From NCBI GenBank assembly GCA_032119795.1, contig JAUMFO010000031.1:175980-239979 (forward strand): a stretch of DNA of 64,000 nucleotides. The letters run 5' to 3'. The stretch's first letter is position 1, and each line of letters begins with the position of its first letter. This document shows positions 43,089-51,950 of the stretch, in pieces. The notes under the pieces are model-generated. The model did not search any database. It saw only the letters and a list, made by a program, of their open reading frames with translations, and had not been told where the DNA came from. The stretch comes from JAGIBJ01 sp032119795. GTDB lineage: Bacteria; Actinomycetota; Thermoleophilia; Solirubrobacterales; Solirubrobacteraceae. The position numbers were made by a program, and so were the translations under genes.

Positions 43089-45749
43089 ATGCTTCGCCAC
43101 GCTCACCGGTACCGCCGCTCGGCGCTACTCACCATCCTGTTCGCCGCGCTCGCCGCGCTGACTGCCGCCGGGCCGGTCAACGCGGCCGCCGGACCGATCT
43201 CGCTGGTGAAGAGCTTCTCGAGCGGCACCCGAGACAGCAACCCAGGGCAGGTCGTCGTCGCCGGCAACCTCGGCTACTTCTCCGCCGATCCCACCGGTCG
43301 CGGACTCGGCGACGCCGAGTGGAACGAGCTGTTTCGCACCGACGGCACCGAGGCCGGCACGCGGATGGTCAAGGACCTCGTGCCTGGAGACGTCGGCGCC
43401 AGTCCGCGGGACCTCACCGCCGTCGGCGACACCCTGTTCTTCGTCGCCGAGAACGTACGGGTGCCGCAGAAGCTCTGGCAGACCGACGGCACCGAGGCGG
43501 GCACCATCCCGGTGCCGCTGGACCCGGCGCCGGGCGAGCAGTGGCGCGCGCGCATCGTCGGCGTCCGCGCAGGAGAGCTTCTTGTCGTCTCCAGCGTCTA
43601 CGGCGACCAGTACCCGTCGACCACCAACGTCCTCTGGGCGCTACGCCCTGGGACCGCCCCGCGGCAACTTGCGACGCTCCCCCGCGCGCCGATCGGCGAC
43701 CTGACGCTGCTGAGCGACGGCCGGCTGGTCTTTGCGAACTACGGGACCTCGCCGGACTACGCGGCCGAACTGTGGGCGACCGAGACCACGGCCAACGCCG
43801 AGACCAAACGCCTCGCCCGGTTCCCGCGCCCCGGCAACATGGGCGCGCTGCGCCCATCGGGAAGCAAGGTGTACTTCGCAGGCTCCACCCCTGAGACGGG
43901 CACCGAGCTGTGGGTCAGCGACGGAACCGAAGCGGGGACGAAGCTCCTGCACGACGCGACCCCCGGGCCCGACTCGAGCGAGCCAGCCTGGACCGCCGCG
44001 ATCGGTGATGACGTGTACTTCACGCGCTCCAGCGCCGGCCTCTTCCGCCTCTCCGGTGGCCAGGCCGCCGAGCTGCGTCCGGCGGGCCCTCAAAGTTCGT
44101 TCGACGTTCCGAACCAGCTCACCGTCCTCGGCACCCGGCTCTGCTTCATCGCCGGGTACGACCCCGCCCTGTGGTGCACCGACGGCACCCAGGGCGGCAC
44201 TCGCCGACTCTCACCCGACGAGCCAGGCCGCGAGGTCCGCAGCTTGAAGCTCGTCGGCGACACGCTCTACTTCTCGATCAACGGGCAGATCTGGCAGTCC
44301 GACGGCACCGCCGAAGGCACCCGCGCCTACGCGGCCGTGCCCGAGAGCGGCGCACCGTTCGGGGCCGACGGCTTCGTCCGCCTCGGCACCGCCTTGCTGT
44401 TCAGTGCAAGCGACCCCCGTTACGGGCGCGAGCTGTGGCGCAGTGATGGCACGAGCGAAGGCACGGTCCTCGTGCGCGACCTCTCGAGCACGCCGCTGGA
44501 CTCGCCGATTACCGCGCTGCCGTCTAGGCGCGGCAAGGCCTATTTCACGGCGACGGACGCGGCGGGAGCCTTCGGCCTCTGGAAGAGCGACGGGACGAGC
44601 GCCGGCACCCAGATCGTCCGGCTCCTGCCAGCCGGCACCCAGACGGGCGACGGCGTTCTGGTCGGCAGCCGCATCGTGTTCAAGCTCATCACCTACAGCG
44701 AAGACAACCCGAAGGTCGAGCTCTGGCAGACCGACGGAACGGCCAGCGGGACGCAGCAGATCCCGCTGCCGGCCGACCTCTTTGTCGACTCGTCGCAGCC
44801 ACTCGTGCCCGTCGGTTCGCGCCTGATCTTCAACAGTTACACCGCGGGCGACGGACCCGGCGACGTCGTCTCGCTCGACACGGCGAAGCGACGGTTCACA
44901 CCGATTCGTTCGCGGCGAACTGCCGGCAACCAGCCGACCGACCCGATGATCGTCGCGACGCGGCACGCCGCCTACTTCCAGAGCTTTGATCGCAAACACG
45001 GCCTCGAGCTTTGGCGGACGGACGGCACGAGGCGCGGAACCAAACGCGTGAAGGACGCCACCCCGGGGGCGAGCGGATCGGCCGCCCCGCTCGCCGCCAC
45101 GGCCGATCGCGTGTTCTTCACGACCGATCCGCAGTGGGGCACGGCCGCCGGCGAGCAGCACACCCAGACGCTCTGGAGCAGCGAAGGGACGGCGCGGACG
45201 ACACGCAAGATCAGGACGCTCAAGACCTGGGCACCGAGCGGCGTCGACGACGACGGCAACGCCACGCCACGCCCGTCCGCCATCGTCGGACCGAACGGAC
45301 TCCTGCTCTACACGACCTACGAGGGCAGCAATGGCCTCGGCGCCGAACTCTGGGCGACCGACGGCACGCGGCGCGGCAACCAGCGCCTGGCCGGCGCCGC
45401 GGGCGACGGCGGGCTCGGCCAAGGGGTCGTGCTCGGACGACGCGTCTGGTTCACGATCGGAAATGCCCTGTGGTCGTCCAACGGCACCGCGTCCGGCACG
45501 GCGCCTGTCGACTCCGCCACGGCCTACGGCGTCACCGGGAAGGGCAAGTCGCTGTTCTACACCGGTTCCGACGGAGAGCTCTGGTCGGTCACCTCGCCGA
45601 GTACCACGCCGCGGCAGGTGCAAGATCTCTGGCCTGGCGACGGCAGCAGCTACCCAAACACGCTGATGTTCACCAGCACGCATCTCCTGCTGACCGCTGA
45701 CGACGGGAGGGCTGGCCGCCAGCTCTTCGCCTTGGCGCTGCCGCGCTGA
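43089..45749 (+). CDS. Exported xLWxTDGTxxGT repeat protein (copy 1)
   Basis: 886 residues. Signal peptide (LLTILFAALAALTAAGPVNAAA), then about twelve repeats marked by ELFRTDGTEAGT, KLWQTDGTEAGT, ELWVSDGTEAGT, ALWCTDGTQGGT, GLWKSDGTSAGT and similar, each preceded by a hydrophobic strand such as LYFSINGQ. This is the pattern of the ELWxxDGTxxGT family, predicted beta-propeller surface proteins. No C-terminal anchor seen. A paralogue is at 48772-51915. No Shine-Dalgarno before ATG 43089. Confidence 0.85.
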   Translation: MLRHAHRYRRSALLTILFAALAALTAAGPVNAAAGPISLVKSFSSGTRDSNPGQVVVAGNLGYFSADPTGRGLGDAEWNELFRTDGTEAGTRMVKDLVPGDVGASPRDLTAVGDTLFFVAENVRVPQKLWQTDGTEAGTIPVPLDPAPGEQWRARIVGVRAGELLVVSSVYGDQYPSTTNVLWALRPGTAPRQLATLPRAPIGDLTLLSDGRLVFANYGTSPDYAAELWATETTANAETKRLARFPRPGNMGALRPSGSKVYFAGSTPETGTELWVSDGTEAGTKLLHDATPGPDSSEPAWTAAIGDDVYFTRSSAGLFRLSGGQAAELRPAGPQSSFDVPNQLTVLGTRLCFIAGYDPALWCTDGTQGGTRRLSPDEPGREVRSLKLVGDTLYFSINGQIWQSDGTAEGTRAYAAVPESGAPFGADGFVRLGTALLFSASDPRYGRELWRSDGTSEGTVLVRDLSSTPLDSPITALPSRRGKAYFTATDAAGAFGLWKSDGTSAGTQIVRLLPAGTQTGDGVLVGSRIVFKLITYSEDNPKVELWQTDGTASGTQQIPLPADLFVDSSQPLVPVGSRLIFNSYTAGDGPGDVVSLDTAKRRFTPIRSRRTAGNQPTDPMIVATRHAAYFQSFDRKHGLELWRTDGTRRGTKRVKDATPGASGSAAPLAATADRVFFTTDPQWGTAAGEQHTQTLWSSEGTARTTRKIRTLKTWAPSGVDDDGNATPRPSAIVGPNGLLLYTTYEGSNGLGAELWATDGTRRGNQRLAGAAGDGGLGQGVVLGRRVWFTIGNALWSSNGTASGTAPVDSATAYGVTGKGKSLFYTGSDGELWSVTSPSTTPRQVQDLWPGDGSSYPNTLMFTSTHLLLTADDGRAGRQLFALALPR

Positions 45750-45758
45750 GCGCGGGGG

Positions 45759-45959
45759 TCAGGCCGTCGGCGTGGACTCCGGCCGGCGGCCGGAGTCCGG
45801 GGCGTCGCTGGCGAGCGGCGACGGTGCCGTATCGGCGTCGTCGTAGCGCTCGCCGCTGGGCGCAGGCAGAGCCTCGCGCGCCGCGGCGGCTTGTTGCTCG
45901 TCGCCGGCGGCCGCCATCATCGAGAACGCAGCCGCAAGGGGAAGGAACCGGCGCCGCAT
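45759..45959 (-). CDS. Short exported peptide of unknown function
   Basis: 66 residues: basic start and hydrophobic segment (MRRRFLPLAAAFSMMAAAG), then an acidic Pro/Ala tail. It begins 4 bases after the bcp stop on the same strand. No family recognised, and it may be spurious. Confidence 0.35.
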   Translation of the reverse strand: MRRRFLPLAAAFSMMAAAGDEQQAAAAREALPAPSGERYDDADTAPSPLASDAPDSGRRPESTPTA

Positions 45960-45963
45960 CGAG

Positions 45964-46446
45964 CTAGGCGGCGGCGGGCGCTCCGGCCAGCTCGTCGAGC
46001 TTGGCGAGCACGACCTCGTCGTGGGTCTTCGGGCTGACCTTCGGGATCACGTGGCGCACGACGCCCTCGGGGTCGACGAGGAACGTCGCGCGCTGCGCGC
46101 CCCAATACGTCTTGCCGTACATCGACTTCTCCACCCAGGTGCCGTAGAGATCGCAGACGGCGTGGTCCTCGTCGGCGAGAAGCGCGAAATTCAGGGACTC
46201 CTTCTCGGAGAACTTCTTCACGGCCTTCACGGGATCCGGCGAGATGCCGTAGACCACGGCCCCACGCGCCTCGTAGTCGGCGGCGTGATCGCGGATCCCG
46301 CATGCCTGCGTGGTGCAACCGGGCGTGCTGGCCTTGGGGTAGAAGTACACGACCCGCCAGCTCCCGGCCGACTCCGACAGCGTGACCGGGGTGCCACCCG
46401 AGTCCGGGAGCGTGAAGTCGGGTGCAGCGGCGCCGGGCTCGATCAT
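45964..46446 (-). CDS. bcp: Peroxiredoxin, Bcp/PrxQ type
   Basis: 160 residues. Thioredoxin fold with the peroxidatic Cys44 in ASTPGCTTQACG and the resolving Cys49 five residues later, the atypical 2-Cys arrangement of E. coli Bcp. Reduces H2O2 and organic hydroperoxides using thioredoxin. ATG 46446 is chosen (MIEPGAAAPDFTLPD); TAGCGT lies 7 bases upstream and the longer frame is non-homologous. Confidence 0.93.
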   Translation of the reverse strand: MIEPGAAAPDFTLPDSGGTPVTLSESAGSWRVVYFYPKASTPGCTTQACGIRDHAADYEARGAVVYGISPDPVKAVKKFSEKESLNFALLADEDHAVCDLYGTWVEKSMYGKTYWGAQRATFLVDPEGVVRHVIPKVSPKTHDEVVLAKLDELAGAPAAA

Positions 46447-46453
46447 GGGGAGA

Positions 46454-46459
46454 ACGCTA
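46454..46459 (-). promoter_or_regulatory. Putative -10 (TAGCGT) for bcp
   Basis: TAGCGT on the minus strand ends 7 bases before ATG 46446; TAGCGTTCTC is shared with the promoter candidate of the GH3 gene. Confidence 0.45.
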
Positions 46460-46609
46460 GCGCGATCCCGGCGGGCGGTTGTGCAGTTCGTCCGCCGCGC
46501 CGCTGCCACTGGGTTGGCGCCGATCCACTCAACTTGCCGTGGCAAGCTTCGTATCGTTGCCTGCGCAACGACTTTTCGCTGCGCTCCACTCCCCGAAGGA
46601 CCCAGCCTT

Positions 46610-47698
46610 ATGCCGCTCGACGCCCTCTTCCAGCCCTACACGCACGGCAACCTCACGCTTCCCCACCGGGTGGCGCTGGCGCCGCTGACGCGCAACCGCG
46701 CGAAGGGCACGATCCCCGGAGAACTCAACGCCGAGTACTACGCGCAGCGCGCCAGCGCCGCGTTTGTGATCACCGAGGGCACGCAGCCCTCAGCCGACGG
46801 GCAGGGCTACCTCGACACGCCGGGCCTGCACAACGACGAGCAGCAGGCTGGTTGGGCGAAGGTCGCTGAAGCGGTGGCGGCAGCCGGCGACGGCAAGCTC
46901 GTGGTGCAGCTCATGCACACGGGGCGCGTCGCGCACTCGTATTACACGGGCGAGCAGCCCCTGGCACCGTCCGCCGTCACGGCCGACGGCTCGGTCTTCA
47001 CCCCCGACGGCCAGCAGCCGTATGAGCTGCCGCGCGAGATCGCCACCGACGAGCTGGAGACCGTCAAGGGCTACTACGTGGATGCAGCCCGCCGGGCCGT
47101 CGCCGCCGGCGCCCATGGCGTGGAACTCCATGCCGCCAACGGCTACCTGCTGCACCAGTTCCTCAGCGAGAACACCAACACGCGCACCGACGGCTATGGC
47201 ACCGACGTTGCCGGCCGCATCCGCTTCGTCGTCGAGGTCGTGGAGGCAGTGACTGCCGAGATCGGCGCCGAGCGCACCGGCATCCGCATCTCCCCCGGCC
47301 ACGGCTTCAACGACATCGTCGAGGCAAACCCGCGCGCCACCTACGACGCCCTGCTCGCGCAGCTCGCCAAGCACGACCTCCTCTACGTCCACGTCCTGGA
47401 GACGCACTCGCTCACCGGCTACTCGGCCACCGAGCAGGCCCGCGCGCACTTCACCGGCACGATCGTCGCCAACGAGGGCTTCACCGAGGAGTTCGGCCTC
47501 GAGGAAGCCGCGAAGCTCGTGGAGAGCGGCACCGCCGACGTGATCGCCTACGGCCGCCGATTCATCGCCAACCCCGATCTCCCGCGCCGCCTGCAAGAAG
47601 GCGCCGAGCTCAATGAGGCCGACCAGTCGACCTTCTACCAGGGTGGCGCCAAGGGCTACACCGACTACCGGGCGCTTGAGACCGCCGGCGCCCGCTAG
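46610..47698 (+). CDS. Old-yellow-enzyme family FMN alkene reductase
   Basis: 362 residues, FMN-binding TIM barrel. Signatures: PHRVALAPLTRNRA (with T after LAPL), VVQLMHTGRVAH, the substrate-binding HGVELHAANGYLLHQFLS (His/Asn), RTDGYGTDVAGRIRF and ADVIAYGRRFIANPDLP. Members (NemA/XenB-like) reduce electrophilic alkenes or nitro compounds with NAD(P)H. GAAGGA sits 9 bases before ATG 46610. Two small hairpins (CTTGCC-GT-GGCAAG and CGTTGC-CTGC-GCAACG) precede it. Repeat locus B starts right after its stop. Confidence 0.93.
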   Translation: MPLDALFQPYTHGNLTLPHRVALAPLTRNRAKGTIPGELNAEYYAQRASAAFVITEGTQPSADGQGYLDTPGLHNDEQQAGWAKVAEAVAAAGDGKLVVQLMHTGRVAHSYYTGEQPLAPSAVTADGSVFTPDGQQPYELPREIATDELETVKGYYVDAARRAVAAGAHGVELHAANGYLLHQFLSENTNTRTDGYGTDVAGRIRFVVEVVEAVTAEIGAERTGIRISPGHGFNDIVEANPRATYDALLAQLAKHDLLYVHVLETHSLTGYSATEQARAHFTGTIVANEGFTEEFGLEEAAKLVESGTADVIAYGRRFIANPDLPRRLQEGAELNEADQSTFYQGGAKGYTDYRALETAGAR

Positions 47699-47704
47699 GC
47701 AGAA

Positions 47705-47754
47705 GCTCCTCGCGCCGGAGTTTCCAGACATGCGGTAACTCCGGCGCGAGGAGC
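47705..47754. repeat. Long hairpin B1
   Basis: Perfect 18-base arms GCTCCTCGCGCCGGAGTT and complement; the eight-base loop AGACATGC is flanked by CC/GG. It sits 7 bases after a stop codon. Confidence 0.85.
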
Positions 47755-48165
47755 AAAGCCTCCGGAACCGGTGGCGAACCGGTAGGCGGCGCACATGGCT
47801 GGACCTGAGCTGGCTGGCGGCGGCAGATGTGAGACCGCGGCACAGTCGGCGGGCGTCCTGCCCCGAAGGCGGTGCGGGCTGGCGGAATCTGCGCTGGCTG
47901 GCGGCGGTGGGACTTGGCGGCTTCTACGGCGACTTGGTCGTTGGCGGCGGCGGAATCTCGATCGCCTCGGGGCTGGTGGGCGTCGGGTCGGCGAGGGCGG
48001 AGCGTGCTTCAGCGAGGCGGGCCTGCCGGTGTTTGAGCGGGCGGGCGGGCTGCAACCTCTGGCGGTTGCACTCGTCGCGCCGAGTCGGTGAACGTGATTA
48101 TTTGGGAGTTGGAGCCCGCGAATCGACACGTTCGTCGATCGCGCAACCGCAGGCGGTTGTGTTTG

Positions 48166-48261
48166 CCTGACATAACGCGCCTCGTGGCGCCATTCGCGTT
48201 GAAACCGCCGGACGTGCGGCGGTTTCAACGCGACTGCGGATTGTCCGGCGTTATGTCAGGT
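48166..48261. repeat. Nested central hairpin B2
   Basis: Outer arms CCTGACATAACGC (48166-48178) and complement (48249-48261); inner 16-base arms TCGCGTTGAAACCGCC (48194-48209) and complement (48218-48233) with loop GGACGTGC. Same design and inner sequence as 30538-30631. Confidence 0.85.
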
Positions 48262-48290
48262 AGATGCAACCCGAGGCGGTTGCATCTACC
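48259..48290. repeat. Perfect 13-bp-arm hairpin
   Basis: GGTAGATGCAACC and complement around CGAGGC; extended member of the CAACC-N6-GGTTG family. Confidence 0.8.
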
Positions 48291-48316
48291 GGATATCGCG
48301 CGCTGCCAGGCGCTCT

Positions 48317-48356
48317 TCGCGTTGGAGTTACCGGACGTCCGGTAACTCCAACGCGA
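48317..48356. repeat. Long hairpin B3
   Basis: Perfect 16-base arms TCGCGTTGGAGTTACC and complement with loop GGACGTCC. Confidence 0.85.
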
Positions 48357-48598
48357 GAGGCAAGGCACCGCAACCCCCACAGGTTGCGCCGCGCCCGGCG
48401 CCCGCCGGCGCCGCAGCGATCGAAGTCCCGCCGCCGCCAACCACCTCAAATCACGACTCCGCCCGCCCTCGGTGCGGCGGCGCCCACCGGCCCCGAAGCG
48501 ATCACCATTCCGCCGCCGCCAACGACTCAAATGCCGTCGCGGCCGCGAAATCCCTCCGCCGCCAACGACGAAGTCGCCCCGCAATCAGACGCCGTCGC

Positions 48599-48626
48599 AG
48601 CCCGCAGCCCGCAGCCCGCAGCCCGC
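48599..48626 (+). repeat. Heptamer tandem repeat
   Basis: Four perfect copies of AGCCCGC at the right edge of locus B. Confidence 0.8.
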
Positions 48627-48771
48627 CGCGTCGGCGAGCTTCAACGCGCCAGATACCGCCGGTCTCACTGCGTGACCGAACGCCGTGACCGAGTAGACGT
48701 CCGTACTCCCAAACTTGGTGTGTCGAGATTCAGTTCCTCGGAGCATCGGGCCCTCCGAACGAACGACCTCG

Positions 48772-51700
48772 ATGCACCGTCTTCCCCTCGGCCGCGCCAC
48801 CCGCGTAGCCGCCTGCGCTGCCCTCACTAGCGCTGCCTTCGCGACGCACGCCTCTGCCGCGCCGACGACCTCGCTGCTTAAGCAGATCAACCCGGCGACC
48901 GGAAACGGGATCGGCGACTACGGCGCCCGGCTGACCACCACCGGCGGCCGCACGTACTTCGAAGCCAGCGACGGAACGCACGACGCCGGACCCTGGCTCC
49001 TGACGTCCAGCGGCGCGACGCCCATCGGCGACCCGGCGGACTTCGACGGCCTGACGAACGAAGAGTGGACGGCGGTCGGCGACCAGACGTACTTCACCCG
49101 TGACAGTTCGCTGTGGGTGACCGACGGGACGACCGCCGGCACGCACGCCGTTGCGGACTCGCCCGCCAGCGTCGGCAACCTGATGGAGGCCGGTGGCAAC
49201 CTCCTCTTCACCGCTGGCGACTACTCCAACGCCTACCAGCTGACGCTCCCGGCCGGCACGATCGCCCTCGCCGGACTCCACAACGACCACGACCAGCTGT
49301 ACGTCGAAGAGTTCCTCAAGCTCCCAAGCGGCCTCGTGCTCGCGTCGACCTACGACTTCTCCGCCAGCGCAAACCCGCGCGGTCTGGTCGCCGGAACCGG
49401 TGCCGACTCGCACACCATCGACTACGCCGGCGCGCCGGTGTCCATCGATCTCAGCTCCTCAGACGTGACCGTGGTGGGCGACCTCGCCTACTTCGTCGCC
49501 TCGACCCCAGATGGCCGGCGCGTCTTCTCGACCGACGGCACCGACGCCGGCACCCACGAGGTGACCGGCCCGCTTGGCGCGGCTTTGACGGCGCCGACCG
49601 ACACCCAGTTCATCGCAGCCGGCAACAAAGCGATCTTCCTGGCCGGCGGCACCATCTACGAGACCACCGGAACCAGCGCCGCCGCCATCGGCCAGGGTCC
49701 GGCAAACGACCGCTGGGAGTCCCCGATCTACGCTGGCGGCACCCTCTTCTACGGCGCGAACAGCAACGACATCGACCAGATGTGGGCGCACCCGCTTTCC
49801 GGCCCGACCGCTGTGCCAACGGCGGTCTTCGCGGGCCGCGTGACCCAGACGGTCGAGAGCGCTGGCGTCGTCTATGCCGCCGTGACGAAGCCCGACGACC
49901 GCCGCACCATCCTGCGGACTGACGGCACCACCGCGGGCACCACCGAAGTCGTCGACACCACCAAGGTGCGCGAGATCTCCACCATCTCGCCGCGCCCCGG
50001 CGGCGGCCTACTCGTCGACGCCACGAGCACTGACTACGGCCGAGAGATCCACTTCGTGACGGGCACGCCCGGCGCCGCCGCGACCGCCGCCGACGTGAAC
50101 ACGCTTCCCGTCGGCTCCCAGATCGACAGCGACACCACCCACTTCGCGGAGTTCGGCGGCAAGACGCTGTTCTTCGCCGGCGAACCCGACGCCACGCCGC
50201 AGCCGTGGCTCACCGACGGCACCACGGCCGGCACCCGCCAGCTCTGGGCCGGCCACACGTTCAACCGACCCGGCGAGGCCGAGGGCTTTGGGTCCCGCGT
50301 CGCGTTCGTCTCGAGCGACCGAAGCGGGGTTGAGCTGTGGGCAACCGACGGCACCGCCGCCGGCACCCACTCCATCGGCAACGCAGCACAGAACGAGACC
50401 GGGAGCAACCCGTCGGATCTGACGGGGACCGCGGACGCCATCTACTACATCGCCCAAGCTGAGCCCGACACCAGCGCCACGCGCCTCTTCACCTCCAACG
50501 GCACCGCACCCAGCACGCTCGTGCCGTTGCCGCCCGGCGCGCTGAGCGCGCCGACCGTGACGGACGTCAAGGCCGTCGGAACCAAGGTGTACTTCGACGT
50601 GTACGAGTACGGCTCGGGATCCAACCGGCAGCTCTGGGTCCTGGACACCGCTACCGGCGAGTTCACCCTGCTGAACCACGGGAGCGCCTACTACGACCTC
50701 GCGAACGGTGTCGTTGCTGGCGGTCTGTTCTACGTATCGCGCGTTCAGACCGACATCAATGAGACCCAGATCTGGGCCACCGATGGCACCGTCGCCGGCA
50801 CCAGCAACCTGGCAGTCGAGCCTGGCACGCGGCCGAGCGGGGCACGCCCGACCAGTCTCATGACGGACGGCACCGTCGTCTACGCAACGACCACCATCGG
50901 CAGCGTGCCGGTGGAAGGGGCGTCGGTCGGCGGCGGGCGGATCGCCTATGCCCCGAGCCGCCTGAGCCGGATCAGCGGCCGCAGCGTGGAGCGCATCTCC
51001 GACGGCACGGACGTGAACGCCTCCGCGTTCGCGAACACGACGACCGCCGCCATGGGCGGCGCGCTCTACGCGGCCAGCGGATCGCGGCTCGTGAAGGTCG
51101 CCCCAGGGGCCTCGAGCCCAGTGATCGTGAAGGAGTTCGCGTCGCCGATCGACTCGCCGACGGCCATCCATGGCGCCCTGTTCTTCATGGGGAACGACGC
51201 CGAGCACGGCTTCGAGCCGTGGACGTCCGACGGCACGACCGCTGGCACGAAGCTCCTCAGCGACATCGACCCCGGCAGCCCCGACTCGACGCCATCGCCG
51301 TTCTTCCGCGCCGGCAACTCGGTCGCCTTCGGGGCGTCGACCGCAGCGCTCGGGCTGCAGCTCTACGGCTTCGGCGAGCCGCCAGTCATCCCAACGACGC
51401 CCACGACTCCGGACCGGGCCACGCCCACCACGCCGGAGCCGACGACCCCTGCCGGGCCAGCGCCGACCACGCCAGCCGCGGGCAACACGCCGCCTGCGCC
51501 GGCCGCCACGCCGCCGGCTCCGAAGGTCGACTCGCGCGTCCCGATCACCAAGGTCGAGAGCGGCGCCTCGCCCGTCAAGGAGACCCCGAAGGCCTACGCC
51601 TTTGAAATCTCCGGCACCGTCCTGGCCGCCAAGGGCCTGCGGACCCGCGCCGAGTGCCGCGGCCAGGTCGAGATCCTGATCACCGCGACGACGAAGAAAG

Positions 51701-51915
51701 GCAAAGGCAAGAAGGCCAAGACCATCGTGAAGGTGATCTCCCGGACGAAGCTCAAACTCGTGTGGGAGGGCGGCGATTGCGGCTACGACAAGCTGATCAA
51801 GATCGCCAAGAAGGACGTCCCGGCCGGCGCCAAGCTCGAAGCGACGGTCACGTTCCGCGGCTCAGCGACGCAGCGGCCCAAGACGGCTGACCCGATCAAG
51901 CTCAGCATCGACTGA
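48772..51915 (+). CDS. Exported xLWxTDGTxxGT repeat protein (copy 2)
   Basis: 1047 residues. Signal peptide (RATRVAACAALTSAAFATHASA). At least eight repeats: SLWVTDGTTAGT, RVFSTDGTDAGT, ILRTDGTTAGT, PWLTDGTTAGT, ELWATDGTAAGT, QIWATDGTVAGT, PWTSDGTTAGT. A Thr/Pro linker (TTPDRATPTTPEPTTPAGP) precedes a ~125-residue C-terminal domain rich in Lys with two Cys (RAECRGQ, GGDCGYDK), comparable in placement with the C-terminal domain of the RCC1 protein. Paralogue of 43089-45749 and probably a surface protein. ATG 48772 is chosen because the signal peptide then begins normally. Confidence 0.85.
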   Translation: MHRLPLGRATRVAACAALTSAAFATHASAAPTTSLLKQINPATGNGIGDYGARLTTTGGRTYFEASDGTHDAGPWLLTSSGATPIGDPADFDGLTNEEWTAVGDQTYFTRDSSLWVTDGTTAGTHAVADSPASVGNLMEAGGNLLFTAGDYSNAYQLTLPAGTIALAGLHNDHDQLYVEEFLKLPSGLVLASTYDFSASANPRGLVAGTGADSHTIDYAGAPVSIDLSSSDVTVVGDLAYFVASTPDGRRVFSTDGTDAGTHEVTGPLGAALTAPTDTQFIAAGNKAIFLAGGTIYETTGTSAAAIGQGPANDRWESPIYAGGTLFYGANSNDIDQMWAHPLSGPTAVPTAVFAGRVTQTVESAGVVYAAVTKPDDRRTILRTDGTTAGTTEVVDTTKVREISTISPRPGGGLLVDATSTDYGREIHFVTGTPGAAATAADVNTLPVGSQIDSDTTHFAEFGGKTLFFAGEPDATPQPWLTDGTTAGTRQLWAGHTFNRPGEAEGFGSRVAFVSSDRSGVELWATDGTAAGTHSIGNAAQNETGSNPSDLTGTADAIYYIAQAEPDTSATRLFTSNGTAPSTLVPLPPGALSAPTVTDVKAVGTKVYFDVYEYGSGSNRQLWVLDTATGEFTLLNHGSAYYDLANGVVAGGLFYVSRVQTDINETQIWATDGTVAGTSNLAVEPGTRPSGARPTSLMTDGTVVYATTTIGSVPVEGASVGGGRIAYAPSRLSRISGRSVERISDGTDVNASAFANTTTAAMGGALYAASGSRLVKVAPGASSPVIVKEFASPIDSPTAIHGALFFMGNDAEHGFEPWTSDGTTAGTKLLSDIDPGSPDSTPSPFFRAGNSVAFGASTAALGLQLYGFGEPPVIPTTPTTPDRATPTTPEPTTPAGPAPTTPAAGNTPPAPAATPPAPKVDSRVPITKVESGASPVKETPKAYAFEISGTVLAAKGLRTRAECRGQVEILITATTKKGKGKKAKTIVKVISRTKLKLVWEGGDCGYDKLIKIAKKDVPAGAKLEATVTFRGSATQRPKTADPIKLSID

Positions 51916-51950
51916 GCAACCGACGACTGAGCGCGGCGGCCCGCCCGCGC

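Larger units (their letters stand above)
47702..48640. repeat. Composite hairpin-repeat locus B
   Basis: Nearly 1 kb without a credible gene. Order: long hairpin (47705-47754), GGCGGCGG modules (47815-48040), CAACC/GGTTG hairpins (48051-48070, 48144-48159), nested central hairpin (48166-48261), perfect hairpin (48259-48290), long hairpin (48317-48356), CAACC/GGTTG hairpin (48370-48387), then CCGCCGCCAAC modules in reverse orientation (48400-48590) and a heptamer tandem repeat. The segment 48370-48500 is the reverse complement of 30430-30531 in locus A with small changes. Starts 3 bases after a stop codon. Confidence 0.85.

Noticed and set aside
44211..45683. 490-residue minus-strand ORF opposite the TDGT repeat protein
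   Set aside because: Antisense shadow; its periodicity mirrors the sense repeats.
48259..48290. Classic REP element with GTAG head and RAYT transposase
   Set aside because: GGTAG occurs at the start of one hairpin only, other copies lack it, and no RAYT gene is in the window.
47695..48830. ORFs across repeat locus B, including a 188-residue plus-strand frame
   Set aside because: They read through hairpins and tandem repeats and end in the next gene's leader; no family match.
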